DNA of 64,000 nucleotides from Vicinamibacterales bacterium (GCA_958296065.1 CATQHX010000064.1:35208-99207); one strand, 5' to 3'. Positions 28,660 through 37,751 are shown, counted from the first letter of the stretch. Made by a program: numbers and translations. Notes: generated by a model from the letters alone, not told the origin.

Positions 28660-29200
28660 CCGCCTTCACTCGGTGCGTACCTGGCAGGTTCCCGGGGCCG
28701 TTGCACTCGGCGGGTACTGGCAGGTTCCCGGCGCGCCACACTCGGCGCCTGTCCGGAGATTGGCCGTCTCGGTGGGATGCCGGGCGGCGGCGTACCGCTC
28801 GCTGGCCGTGGCGGACTCGGGTGCGTTCGGGCGGTACGTTGTGCTCGGTGCGAGGACCGCTCGGTGCGCAGGCGTTCGGGGGCATTGCACTCGGCGCGTG
28901 CTGCCAGCCTTTGAAGTCGCTGTACTCGGCGGGTTCCTGAAGAGGGGGCGTCTGTGTGCGTGCAGGGCGCTGTCGGTGGTCCTGGCGTTACCGTCTTGAA
29001 ACACGCGCCGCACTGGGCTGGAGTTCAGTAAAGGTGCCTTGCTCGGTGTGGACTCGGTCCCTGATCGGCGTGCTGCTGGGTGCGGTCGCCCGAGTAGCGC
29101 ACTGCCTGGTGGCCCGGGGCTGTTGCTCTGCCTGGTGGCCCGGGGCTGTTGCTCTCGGTGCGTGCGGACGGGCGTCGATGCGGGCACGCATGTGCGCGAG
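28660..29200. repeat. Imperfect tandem repeat array 1 (CTCGGyGyG core)
   Basis: Units of about 33-38 bases share a CACTCGGTGCG-like core followed by TACTGGCAGGTTCC, with cores at 28668, 28706 and 28741 and looser copies onward. On the minus strand they read as variations on RTECNGPGNLPV. No start codon or ribosome site supports translation. The right part (28930-29150) matches 32990-33170. Confidence 0.5.
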
Positions 29201-29544
29201 GCGATTGACGAGGCCGTCGTCGATGACCATGCGGAGCGCCTCGGCGAGGGCGTCCGGTTTCCTGCCGTGGTCGTTTCCGCGACGGGCTCGCGCTGCTGCC
29301 TTGCCGACATCTCGACTGGCTCGGCCACGCTGCAGAGGTCACCCTTCGCAGCCCGCGGCGCCTGCGGCGGTCACCCGAAGACGCGCCGTTGCGCCCGGCC
29401 GGCGCGTGGGTCAACCGGACGTCTCCGGCGGATTACAGAATTACTGACCCGCGGGTCAGTAAGGACAGTGACGGAAAAACTACGTTGCCACGTTCGCGGG
29501 CGCGAGCCCTGAAATCACGGGCCTGGGGCGTCACGCCAGTTGGC

Positions 29545-30266
29545 AAGTTGTGTCGGCGAGCAGCCGCGCATCGGGATCAAGGAGGAGTCGCTCACGGCGT
29601 ACGAGTTGAGCTGCACGGGAACGTTCGGGGGAAGGACGACAGCCGGAGCAGCCGTCTACCTCAACCGGCGCGACGACCCGATCAGCTTCGTGCCGCTGCC
29701 GCCCGACGCCGAGCCCTACACCGCGCAGAACCCGCCGCCCGGTTGGCTGCTTCCGCCGCAGACCCTGACGTTCATGGCGTTGGCCGGGGTCGTTCTGCCG
29801 CGGACCGCGTTCACGTACGTCAACTTGGGGCCGACGCAGCAGGTCGGCGCCGAGCTGTGGGTCGACCGGCGGATCTCGCGCTCGGCGTCCGCCTGGTTCA
29901 ACCTGCTCGTGGCAGGACGAGCCGCGGATCCTGGACTCGGACAACCCGTTCCTGCCCACTGAGCTCAGCCTGCCGCCGACCCACCGCGTCAACGTCGGCG
30001 GCTCCCTGAACGGGTCGCGGTTCCTCGGCAACGTGTCGGTCAGCGCCGCGTCCGCCGCGTTCTGGTCGGACGTGTTCACGCCGGAGTTCCACGGCTACTC
30101 GGATGGCTACACGATGGTGAACGGCAGCTTCGGGATGAAGTGGAGCGACGGCGCGATCACGACGCTGGTCAAGGTGACGAACCTGTTCAACCAGAGCATC
30201 CAGCAGCACATCTTCGGAGACATCCTGCGGCGCACCGTCGTCGGCGAGGTGCGGTTCAGTCTGTAG
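29545..30266 (+). pseudogene. TonB-dependent receptor, C-terminal barrel fragment
   Basis: EESLTAYELSCTGTFGGRTT and AYVNLGPT-like strands (FTYVNLGPTQQVGAELWVDR), then after a frameshift near 29905 DEPRILDSDNPFLPTELSLP, RVNVGGSLNGSRFLGNVSVS and LVKVTNLFNQSIQQHIFGDI, ending VVGEVRFSL. The alternating strands, the VTNLFNQ motif and the end with aromatic-hydrophobic residues fit the last third of an outer-membrane TonB receptor barrel. The plug and most of the barrel are missing. Confidence 0.7.
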
Positions 30267-30492
30267 ACCGGACGCAGCGCTGCGCCGCATGGAGTGCCAC
30301 TACAACCTCCAGCATGGCGTCGCTGTGGCGACCGGCTTCGTGGTCCAGCAGGCCCAGCAGGCGCCCGCCCAGATCTCCGACGACGCGGGCCTCCGCGAAT
30401 TTGCTGGCGCTGATCTGAACCGCGGAATCGTAGATGGCGAAGACGAAGGACAGAGAAGGGGGCCTTTTCTGCTTGCCATGTCCATGCAGGCA

Positions 30493-30693
30493 TCACACCG
30501 GCGGCGCCGGGAGCTTGGCCCGAAGGGAATCGGTCCTGGTCACGGTGACGATCTTCCGGACGCTCGCCGCTGGGAATGTCATCAACGGCAATCCGTCTTG
30601 GTCATGGAACACCAGCAGGTCGTCCTCGGTCGCGACGCGGGCCGCTTTGACGAGGGTGTGTGGCCCGTCTCGCCGCTTGACCACAAACAGCAT
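30493..30693 (-). CDS. Small hypothetical protein
   Basis: 66 residues, starting MLFVVKRRDGPHTLVKAARV and continuing ATEDDLLVFHDQDGLPLMTF. Balanced composition and alternating beta pattern unlike its arginine-rich surroundings. GGACGGG lies a few bases before the ATG. It resembles short beta-barrel DNA- or RNA-binding domains, but I do not recognise it. It may be a fragment. Confidence 0.4.
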   Translation of the reverse strand: MLFVVKRRDGPHTLVKAARVATEDDLLVFHDQDGLPLMTFPAASVRKIVTVTRTDSLRAKLPAPPV

Positions 30694-30971
30694 CACCCGT
30701 CCAGGTCGGCGCGCCTGGACACGGTTGTCCCGGCGCGGCAGCACTTCCACAGCCACCGCCTGGAGCCGGGCGGCGCGTGGGTTGCCAACGCCTTGGCGCC
30801 GACGGCGCCGTGCCAGTCCCCGCGCGGCACATCCCATGCGTGGTCAACGAGGAACTCCGCTGCCGCGACCGTTTGCTCATGCACGCCCTCCGCGCTGAGG
30901 ATCGCCCGCGCCGCCGCGACGGCTCGAACCACGCTCGGTCGCTTTCGCATTGCGCGCGGTCAGTTTCGCGG

Positions 30972-31133
30972 GCATCGAAACCTGCCGGTTGACCGTCAGG
31001 TTTCCCGGCCGGCTGCGAGGGACGGGCGGCCGGGTCGGCGGGCATCGGCGTCGCCGCCTGCACGCGGCCAGGGTCTGCGGCATCGGAACTTGCCGGTTGA
31101 CCGTCAGGTTTCCCCACCGGCTGCGAGGGACGG
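30972..31133. repeat. Two direct copies of a 53-base repeat
   Basis: GCCGGTTGACCGTCAGGTTT lies in near-identical 53-base units at about 30972-31025 and 31080-31133, 108 bases apart. Each unit ends CGGCTGCGAGGGACGG. Confidence 0.7.
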
Positions 31134-31439
31134 CGCCATCGAGTCGGCGAATGCGCCGGTCGCGCCGCATCGCGTGTGTCCGTTCGGTGCGGCGCCGGCA
31201 GAGGACACGTTGGGCACGCCGAGGCGGCGGGAGTGTAAAGGACGGCGGCCAACCCGGGGTGGCATTCGGCCGTCGTTCGCGGGGTCGGCCGCCCGTCGGC
31301 GGGCACCTGCACGGTGTTGTCCGACCGTGCTGCTGGTTACTCGTCCTCGTCGCAGCGCGCCGGCTCGCACTCGGCCGGCTCAGGACGCGCGGCCGGCCGG
31401 CGTGAGTGCCGCCACGCTGCCCGCAGCCGGCGTGGGCTG

Positions 31440-32105
31440 CAGGGCCAACTCCAGCAGCGTCGACCCGCGTCACGTAGTCGACGGCGACCACGCGCCGCAG
31501 GTCGTCGCCGAGATCCTCATCGACCTGCTTGCGGTTGCGCTGCGCCAGGAGGACACGGCGCAACCCGCCGCGGTGCGCGGCCAGCACCTTCTCGGCGATG
31601 CCGCCGGCCGGGAGCACCTGTCCACCGAGGGTGACCTCGCCGGTCATCGCCACGTCGTCGGTACTGAGCCGACGCCGCGCGAAGGCGGAGACCAGCGCGG
31701 CGGCCATCGTCTCGCCGGCCGAGACGCCCTCCTTGGGGACCTTCGTCCAACTGCACGTGCAGATGACGCCGGTGTCGCGCTGGAAGGCCGGGTCGAGGCC
31801 GTAGCGTGCGGCGGTGGCGCGCAGCCACGACAGCGCGGTGCGCGCCGACTGCCGCAATGACCTCGCCCTGGCGCCCGATAAGGACCAGCGCCCCGCAACC
31901 GGGCAGGCGGCTGGCCTCGACGTCGAGCACCTCGCCGCCGCCCTCCGCCGTGCGGCACAGCCCGGCGGCGACGCCCGGCCGCCCGTTTACGGCCGGCGGC
32001 CTCGACGTTCGGCTCGGCCGGCGCGCCGAGCATCTCGGCCAGGGTCTGCGGCGTGACCTCGACCGGGCCTCGTTTCCCTCCGCGCGTCGGCGCACCAGCT
32101 TGCCC
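31440..32105 (-). pseudogene. Lon protease C-terminal half, relic 3
   Basis: Minus strand, three frames in order: PVEVTPQTLAEMLGAPAEP, NGRPGVAAGLCRTAEGGGEV with DVEASRLPGCGALVLIGR, then SARTALSWLRATAARYGLDP, VPKEGVSAGETMAAALVSAF (Ser at SAG) and GQVLPAGGIAEKVLAAHRGG (Lys), followed by NRKQVDEDLGDDLRRVVAVD. This covers the linker and the whole S16 peptidase domain. The AAA part is missing and two frameshifts occur, so it should be inactive as a protease. Confidence 0.75.
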
Positions 32106-32325
32106 CACAGCTCGCCGAGCGCTGGCCGCCGCTCCAGGACGGACCCGCGAGGCCGCTACGGCGTCTGGCCGCCGGCTCGTGCGGCGGCCAGCGGCTGCCT
32201 GCATGCCGAGCTGCCGATTCCATCGGCCGGCGCAGATTGCGGTGACGCCGGTCGATGCAAACAACGGGCGCCAGGCGAGGATGACGGGACCACGCCACAC
32301 TCGCCGTCGGTGGCGCTGGCCCAGG

Positions 32326-32580
32326 ATGGACCCCGCCGGCGTCGAGACCGTCTTCGCGCGCGTCGAGCAGGCGATCGCAGACTCGCTGAACACCGTCAAG
32401 GCGATCGAGTGGCGCGACGGACTCAAGGCGGTAGCGGCGGCGGTGCTCGATCGGCACGATATCCGGGCGGCGGCGGCGCGGGCGGTGGCCGAAGTCGAGC
32501 GGTGGATCGCCAGGCAGGCGCGCTCCCCCACGTCCGGAAGGCAGGCCGCCGAAGACGGAAGGGAACCAAACCTGGGGCGG
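32326..32580 (+). pseudogene. Helical protein fragment
   Basis: From ATG 32326: MDPAGVETVFARVEQAIADS, LNTVKAIEWRDGLKAVAAAV, LDRHDIRAAAARAVAEVERW. A compact all-helical N-terminal segment. The frame then runs into repeat sequence and ends only at 32817, so the original C-terminus is lost. The last third is duplicated at 27780. Function unknown. Confidence 0.35.
32407..32519. repeat. Direct repeat of helical-gene segment, copy 2
   Basis: Partner of 27780-27892. A three-to-six-base length difference occurs in the GGCGGC run, and divergence starts right after GTCGAGCGGTGGATCGCCAG. Confidence 0.75.
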
Positions 32581-32610
32581 CGACCCACATTTCCGCAGAC
32601 CACATGTCTG
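32540..32610 (-). repeat. Dispersed 70-base repeat, copy A
   Basis: In reverse complement: GCGGAAATGTGGGTCGCCGC, then CCCAGGTTTGGTTCCC and CGTCTTCGGCGGCC. Copies B and C lie at 48228-48300 and 48348-48395. Confidence 0.65.
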
Positions 32611-32619
32611 CCAGTTTCC

Positions 32620-33520
32620 GGGGCCGGTACACTCGGTGCGTACTGGCAGTTGTCGCGGGCGTTGCACTCGGCGCGTGCTGGCAGGTTCCTCCGGCCGTTG
32701 CACTCGGTGCGTTCCTGCCGACAGGCGTCTCCGTGCGTACGGAACGCTGTCGGCGGTCCGGCGGGACACTCGGCGAGTTCAGGAAAAGCGTGGTGCTCGA
32801 TGTGGACTTCGTCCTGATCGGCGTCGTGCCTGGTGGGGTCGCCCCCCGGGCCGCGTTCGCAGCCGACCGTCGCGCCAAGCGGTTGCTGATCTTTTCCTCT
32901 CGGTGCGTCTGCCGATCCGTAGCCGCTGTCGTCCCGATCCGCGGTCCGGCTGTGGCGCCTGGCAGGCAAAGGCCGAGCCATGCGGCGCGTTCCTGAAGAT
33001 GAGCGTCTGTGTGCGTGGCAGGGCGCTCTCGGTGGTCCTGGCGTACCGTCCGAAACGGCGTCGCGCACCGGGTGCGTTCAGGCAAGTGTCCTGCTCGGTG
33101 TGGACTCGGTCCGGATCGGCGTGCTGCTCGGTGCGGTCGCCCGAGTAGCGTACCGCTGGGTGCCCGGGGCGGTTGGTCGATGCATGCGGACGGCGCGTCG
33201 GCCCGGATCTTCCATCGATGCGCGCCGCCGTGTGCGCGCTCACCGGCATGGTCGGCGCTGCGCTGTGTGCGCCGGTTGACGGCGGCCATCCGCTTGCGTG
33301 CCGCCTCGCTCCCGATCGGCGTTCAGCTCGGTGCGGGCAACCTCGTGCGGCCGCGTGCGGAGGAGCTCGTCCTGCTCGGTGCGACCGCGTTGCTGACCGG
33401 CGTGGTGCTCGATGCCGCTGCTCGAGGACGTTACGGACCACAAGTCCTGCTCGGCGCCAAGCCCGCCCGGTGCGTGCCGGTTGCGCGTTGCGCTCGGTGC
33501 GTCTTCCCGTTTGGTGCGCG
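32620..33520. repeat. Imperfect tandem repeat array 2 (CTCGGyGyG core)
   Basis: Cores CTCGGTGCG or CTCGGCGCG at 32632, 32667, 32703 and 32769, then irregular copies (GCTCGGTGTGGACTCGGTCC near 33092, GCTCGGTGCGGTCGCCCG near 33128). Spacing of the clear units is 33-36 bases. The section 32990-33170 is a second copy of 28930-29150. Confidence 0.5.
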
Positions 33521-33689
33521 CCGTCAGTGCACGGCTTCGGACGGTTCGAGGACCTCGATGGATGCGGCCAGCCGGTCGATCGTCGCCTGGTCGACGTCCT
33601 CGGCGACTTCCTGGTCGGCGACCGGCGGCAGTCTGCAGAAGCTGTCCGAGGCGCACGAACAGCGCCAGGCAGACGGGTCTGCGCTTCGC

Positions 33690-34060
33690 CGGCCTGATCC
33701 GTGTCATCGAGCGGGCAGTCGAACTCGCAGCTGCTCTTTCCCTTCCTGGTGGCGCGGCAGGTCCGCACGACGAGCTTCCCGTCGACCCGGCGGCTGATGG
33801 CGTCCATGATCTCGTTCGTGGAGTCGCTCGGTGTCGGTCTTGTCGATTGGGTCTCGTCCAGGTCGAGGGACTCCATGGTGGCGTAGCGGTCCAGCATGGC
33901 GAACAGCGTCCGCTTCGGGACAGCGGCCATCCGTGGTTGGGATCTGCGCGCGGGCTCTCGACGCCGCCGCAGCTTCCCGGCCGCGTCGCTCTCGCCGAGC
34001 AGGTAGTCGGCCGCTGCTTTGGCCGAGCCGATCCCGCGGGCGATGCACTCAACGTGTACC
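33690..34060 (-). pseudogene. Decayed gene, possibly relaxase-like
   Basis: Minus strand from about 34060: TVHVECIARGIGSAKAAADY and LLGESDAAGKLR, then AVPKRTLFAMLDRYATMESL, IMDAISRRVDGKLVVRTCRA and KGKSSCEFDCPLDDTDQAG. The first block recalls the N-terminus of plasmid mobilisation relaxases, where AKAAxDYLL precedes the catalytic part, but the histidine triad is not present. No start codon fits. Low confidence in the family. Confidence 0.3.
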
Positions 34061-34471
34061 GTCCGGCTCCCGGCCGACGCCGGCGAGCTTGTCCAGCGTC
34101 CGCGCGACGCCATCCAGCGCGACGTGTCGCCCGGCAGGGCAAACCGGGTCGCTTCGCCCGGAACGACACGGCCTCCGCCCTGCGCCGGCTCGCCTGCCAC
34201 GTCCCGGCTGATCGACGGCTGCACGCGCGAGCCAAGGGTGCATCATCAGCACGCGCGCATCAACGCGATCTGCCGGCGGGTGGCGCGCCTGCTGCGCGAG
34301 GGCCTCGCGTGACCCGGACGGAGGGACCGCGAGACCGTCGCCGCGTGACTGGACGCGGCGCCGTCCGCAAAAGGCGACGCCGGGCCGGCTCGGAGTGCAT
34401 GGGTCCCGGTGAGCCGGCCGACGCGCCGGCGTGGAGAACCGAGGCCGCACAGGTTCGCGTCCCTGCTGCGG

Positions 34472-34726
34472 TCAGTTCCCCTTGGCCTTCTCCGCCCGTC
34501 GTGCGGCCCAGTACTTCCGCATCCGCTCGGCCACGGCCCGGCGCTGCTCCTCGGTCATCGCGCGCTTGCGCCTCCCGACCGCCTTGACCGCCTTCTTGCT
34601 GCCGCGCCGGGCGCTCGGCGCGGCAGCTCCTTCAATCGCTTCGATGGCGCGCTGGATGGCGACGAGCTGGCTCTTGAGCGAGCGTTCCTCGTTGCGCAAC
34701 GCGTCCAGGATTCCGCTCCTCGACAT
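34472..34726 (-). CDS. Small basic protein, coiled coil plus lysine/arginine-rich tail
   Basis: 84 residues, starting MSRSGILDALRNEERSLKSQ. Residues 5-32 form a coiled coil (LRNEERSLKSQLVAIQRAIE). The tail KKAVKAVGRRKRAMTEEQRR with RKYWAARRAEKAKGN is strongly basic, as in small nucleoid-type or silencing-like DNA-binding proteins common in this kind of genome. GGAGGGA sits upstream of the ATG. It belongs to a run of small minus-strand genes (34472-37001). Confidence 0.6.
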   Translation of the reverse strand: MSRSGILDALRNEERSLKSQLVAIQRAIEAIEGAAAPSARRGSKKAVKAVGRRKRAMTEEQRRAVAERMRKYWAARRAEKAKGN

Positions 34727-34861
34727 CGTGAAATGCTCCCTCCAGGGCGAGCCGCCGCCGCATCGCGCCGGTCGCCGAAATGCACGAACGGCCGCCGCCG
34801 AGACCGACGGGGCCGCTACCGACCCCACGCGCCGGATTCGGCGTTCCACGCCGGCCAGTCG

Positions 34862-34996
34862 TCACGCCAGGGCAACCCCGGCAAGCCCGCGCGCCGGCCC
34901 CGCACGACAGCGGCCATTCGCCGACTCTTCCGAGCCGTACCGCTCGCACAGGGCCAGGAACCTGTCGACCCACGGCAGCGTGTCGTCGTGTCGCAT
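34862..34996 (-). CDS. Very small hypothetical protein
   Basis: 44 residues, starting MRHDDTLPWVDRFLALCERY. The first 25 residues look protein-like, then glycine/alanine/arginine. It lies between other small genes on the same strand. Weak evidence: no clear ribosome site. Confidence 0.25.
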   Translation of the reverse strand: MRHDDTLPWVDRFLALCERYGSEESANGRCRAGPARGLAGVALA

Positions 34997-35017
34997 GCCG
35001 CTGTCCCGCTCGTCAGC

Positions 35018-35254
35018 CTACATCAGCCGGCCCGGCCTTGCAGGGCCGGCTGATGCACTCGAGTCAGGCCGCGAAGCGGGTCGCCTGCCCTGCGCTGCGC
35101 GCCGGGTGAGGTTCCCGCAGCGGCGCACATCCGTTGTGTGCCCTGCCTGTGCCGGCGGTGGGAGCTCGTCGGCGTCGACGATGTCCGCGGTAGCTTGTGC
35201 GAATCGCCGCCAGCCGCCCGGCGGCTTCGCACCACCGCCGGGTCGACGCGTCAT
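35018..35254 (-). CDS. Small hypothetical protein ending in a hairpin
   Basis: 78 residues, starting MTRRPGGGAKPPGGWRRFAQ and then ATADIVDADELPPPAQAG. Its last codons coincide with the terminator-like hairpin at 35021-35055, so the true C-terminus may be earlier or the frame may be chance. It follows the zinc-ribbon gene on the same strand. No family. Confidence 0.3.
   Translation of the reverse strand: MTRRPGGGAKPPGGWRRFAQATADIVDADELPPPAQAGHTTDVRRCGNLTRRAAQGRRPASRPDSSASAGPARPGRLM
35021..35055. terminator. 13-bp hairpin
   Basis: CATCAGCCGGCCC at 35021-35033 pairs perfectly with GGGCCGGCTGATG at 35043-35055. No T-run follows; it may act as a transcript end for the small-gene run or be a repetitive palindrome. 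Confidence 0.45.
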
Positions 35255-35548
35255 CGTGCCGGTTCGTCGATGGCTGGCCGGAAAGGCGGCCAGGTGACCG
35301 CCTTTCCGGCGCCCCCGCACCGCGGTCCTGCAGCAACCGGTGCGCCGGCGCAGGCTCGATGCGCGGTCCCCGCGGTCGAGCCCGAGCGATGACGCGGGCG
35401 GGCGTGCGCGGGAGTGATGGAACGTATTTGCTGGGTGCCGGGGCGTCGCTCGATGCGTGGCCGTGGCCGCAGGCAGCACAGCACGGGGCTGGAAGAAGAC
35501 GCCCGCCTGGCGTCGGCGTTGTCCGCCGCGGCGGTTGCGTCTTCGGCG

Positions 35549-35926
35549 CTACCAGCGCAGGCAGGGGTCGCCGAGTCCCGACAGGTCGTCGAGCAGGGGG
35601 ACGGGGTGGTCGTCGTCGGGCGCACCGGCATCGGCCTGGTCGGCATCGATGCCGTCGAGCAGCGTGCACAGCGCGACCTCGGCGGGGTTGAGCGCGTGTG
35701 TGAGGAGCCAGTCGCGCCGCTTGCGGCAGGCCATGCAGCGGGTGCTCTCGGGCCAGATCACGCGGCCGCAGGTGCCGGCCTCGAGCGGCAGGTCGACGCC
35801 GGGACACAGCTGCATGTAGTTGAGGTCGCTGCGGTAGCGGCGCATGTTCTCGCGGTTGGCGATGCGCTTGCGCAGGCGCCGCAGCGCGGCGCGCTGGTCC
35901 GGGCGCAGCAGGTCGATGAGAGGCAT
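35549..35926 (-). CDS. Zinc-ribbon-like small protein
   Basis: 125 residues, starting MPLIDLLRPDQRAALRRLRK. Cysteines in MQLCPGV, TCGRVIWPESTRCMACRKRR form a C-x(n)-C-x(n)-CxxC set suited to zinc binding. The C-terminal third is acidic (DGIDADQADAGAPDDDHPVP). GGAGG seven bases before the ATG fixes this start, although the frame is open further upstream. Context: small genes next to an AlpA regulator suggest a prophage- or ICE-derived regulatory protein. Confidence 0.65.
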   Translation of the reverse strand: MPLIDLLRPDQRAALRRLRKRIANRENMRRYRSDLNYMQLCPGVDLPLEAGTCGRVIWPESTRCMACRKRRDWLLTHALNPAEVALCTLLDGIDADQADAGAPDDDHPVPLLDDLSGLGDPCLRW

Positions 35927-36294
35927 CAGGTTTCCTCCGCAGAAAAAGGGAATGGCCCGAGCAGGGCCGGGTGAAGCGGGCCGGCAGGCCCGAGGCGTTG
36001 GCGGACGTGGGGTCGGCGACCGGCGGCGTGGGGCGAGGCGCAGCATGCCGAAGCGCTGCCTTGCCCGCCCGCGTTCCGCCTGTCCGGCCGCGTCCGCTCT
36101 GCTTGATTCTCGCCCGCTGCCGCTCTCCTCCCGGGTCCCGTGGTGCCGCGCGCCGACTCGGGGAGGCGCGCCGGCCCGGCAGCGGCGTCGGCGTGGTGTC
36201 GGTGGCGGCGGCTTGCGCCGGCCCGATGCGGGGCGGGCGGCCGGGGCAGACTTGAAGGAGTCGAACAGCAGGTGCAACGGGCCGAAGTCGCCGG

Positions 36295-36537
36295 TTACGA
36301 CCTCGACGTGGCAGCAGGCGGCATCGCGCCGAGCAGCATGTCGTCGAAGTCGAGCCCGTTCATCCGGTCCAGCGCCCCCTGGGAGGCGGCGGCCAGCTGT
36401 GCGTTGCGCGCGGCGTGCTCGTCGCCGACCAGCGTCGGGCCGTCGGGTGCGGTGACCGCCTCGCGCTGGCAGTCGTTCAGGCTGGCCAGAAGGCGTTCGT
36501 GCTCTTCGGGGGTCGGTGACGGGACGGTCGTGGGCAT
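36295..36537 (-). pseudogene. UvrD/PcrA helicase relic with internal deletion
   Basis: 80 residues: PEEHERLLASLNDCQREAVT with APDGPTLV is the Q-motif start of UvrD-type helicases, where GAGSGKT should follow. Instead the chain jumps to DRMNGLDFDDMLLGAM, the LDFDDML block found about 120 residues later in the family. Walker A is deleted, so no helicase is made. Confidence 0.65.
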
Positions 36538-36614
36538 GACGGTACTCGGGTGCCTCGCAGCGTCGCTACGGGGTGGTGTCGGATGCGCGGCCGCGAGGCG
36601 CCGGCTGTCGCGCT

Positions 36615-37001
36615 TCACATGCTGCGCGACGGGCCGCTGCGTTGCTGGTCGACCGAGGCGGCGTAGCCGCGGGCCGGGCTCGGCGGCCTGGGCGGGTTGG
36701 GGGCATCTGCCAGGGCATCTCCCAGGGCATCTCCCCTGCCGGCCGCACAGGTCGGCATGCTTTTCGGCCGGTCGATGACGTCGGTGCGGCTGAAGCTCTG
36801 CGGGCCGTAGCTGTGCTTCTGCGACACCGTGGTGATCGACGGGCGGCCCGGCGAGCGCGGGTCGCGAAGCGCCGCCTGGCGCGGCGGCAACTCCTCGGGG
36901 CGCACGGGGCGGTCGACACTCGGCGCCTCGCCCGGCTCGCCGTGCGAGCGGGTGGCGTTGCGCGCGGCCCGTTCGGTCGCGCCGACGCCGGCTGACTCCA
37001 T
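36615..37001 (-). CDS. Small hypothetical protein with short tandem repeat
   Basis: 128 residues, starting MESAGVGATERAARNATRSH. The centre, SPGRPSITTVSQKHSYGPQS and FSRTDVIDRPKSMPT, is well composed. Towards the end a 12-base tandem repeat encodes GDALGDALAD. GGGAG lies close to the ATG. The last ten codons approach the UvrD relic. It is divergent from the AlpA gene at 37145, with 143 bases between. No family recognised. Confidence 0.45.
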   Translation of the reverse strand: MESAGVGATERAARNATRSHGEPGEAPSVDRPVRPEELPPRQAALRDPRSPGRPSITTVSQKHSYGPQSFSRTDVIDRPKSMPTCAAGRGDALGDALADAPNPPRPPSPARGYAASVDQQRSGPSRSM

Positions 37002-37144
37002 CTCCCGGCGGTGCGAGTTGTCGGGCGGCCCAGCACCAGCAACGCCGGGCCACCCGCGAGATACAGCTTGTGGACCCCGACCCGGTCCCGTGGCCGCGGT
37101 TGGCAACACTTCTCCATGACACGTCAATGGAGGAGAGACGCACG

Positions 37145-37357
37145 ATGGCCACGCGCAACCGTCCGAAGAACGCGCCCCTGCGGCAGCTGATCAGGCTCGC
37201 CAGGGTAGAGGAGCTAACCGGGCTGTGCAGGTCCACGATCTACAAGCGGAAGGCGTTGGGCCAGTTCCCCCAGCCCGTCAAGATCGGCCCCCACGCGGTC
37301 AGGTGGCATCTGGATGAAGTGCTCGACTACATCGACTCGCGCCCCCGGAGCCGCTAG
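37145..37357 (+). CDS. AlpA-family transcriptional regulator
   Basis: 70 residues, starting MATRNRPKNAPLRQLIRLAR. The MerR-like helix-turn-helix is VEELTGLCRSTIYKRKALGQ, followed by the wing FPQPVKIGPHAVRWHLDEVL and DYIDSR, the classic AlpA pattern. GGAGGAGAG precedes the ATG. AlpA proteins control excision of P4-like prophages and integrative elements and are usually encoded with a P4-type integrase; one is present at 49681, on the opposite strand and 12 kb away. It probably regulates the divergent small genes, but this is inference. Confidence 0.85.
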   Translation: MATRNRPKNAPLRQLIRLARVEELTGLCRSTIYKRKALGQFPQPVKIGPHAVRWHLDEVLDYIDSRPRSR

Positions 37358-37751
37358 TCAGACTGGAGCAGACCGGCCGGCTGCGCTTGCAGAGGCTCGT
37401 GTGCGACGGCTCCGGCCGAGCGAGCCGGAGCAGGAGCCCCGGCGCGGCAGCGTCTCACGGGACTCACGGCGGGGGCCTGCTCGCGGCGGCGCAAGTCGCA
37501 TCGCCGCCGGCTCGTGTCGCTCAGACGGCGGCGGTGCACGAAAGGGTCGACACCGTGTAGCGGCGTCCATCCCGTGGCTGAGGCGACGCGCCGCCTCGAC
37601 CGCCGCTCGTCGTGCTCCACGAACACTTCGCGTCGCCGGGCTCGTTGGATTCACCGTCACGCTCGCGCTCGTCCTACAGGCACTCGTCGCCCTCCATGCC
37701 CTGCTCGGCGTGGAGGCCCGCACGCTCCGCCAGCACGCGCGCCAACTGCGC
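37358..37751. other. No gene recognised downstream of the AlpA gene
   Basis: Arginine-rich frames on both strands. One hydrophobic piece (GLVGFTVTLALVLQALVALH near 37640-37700, plus strand) lacks a start. Confidence 0.35.

Noticed and set aside
28660..29200. CRISPR array
   Set aside because: Repeats are imperfect, spacing varies, there are no unique spacers of constant length and no cas gene is in the window.
31440..32105. A functional Lon or BrxL protease
   Set aside because: Two frameshifts and absence of the ATPase domain; only the peptidase domain is readable.
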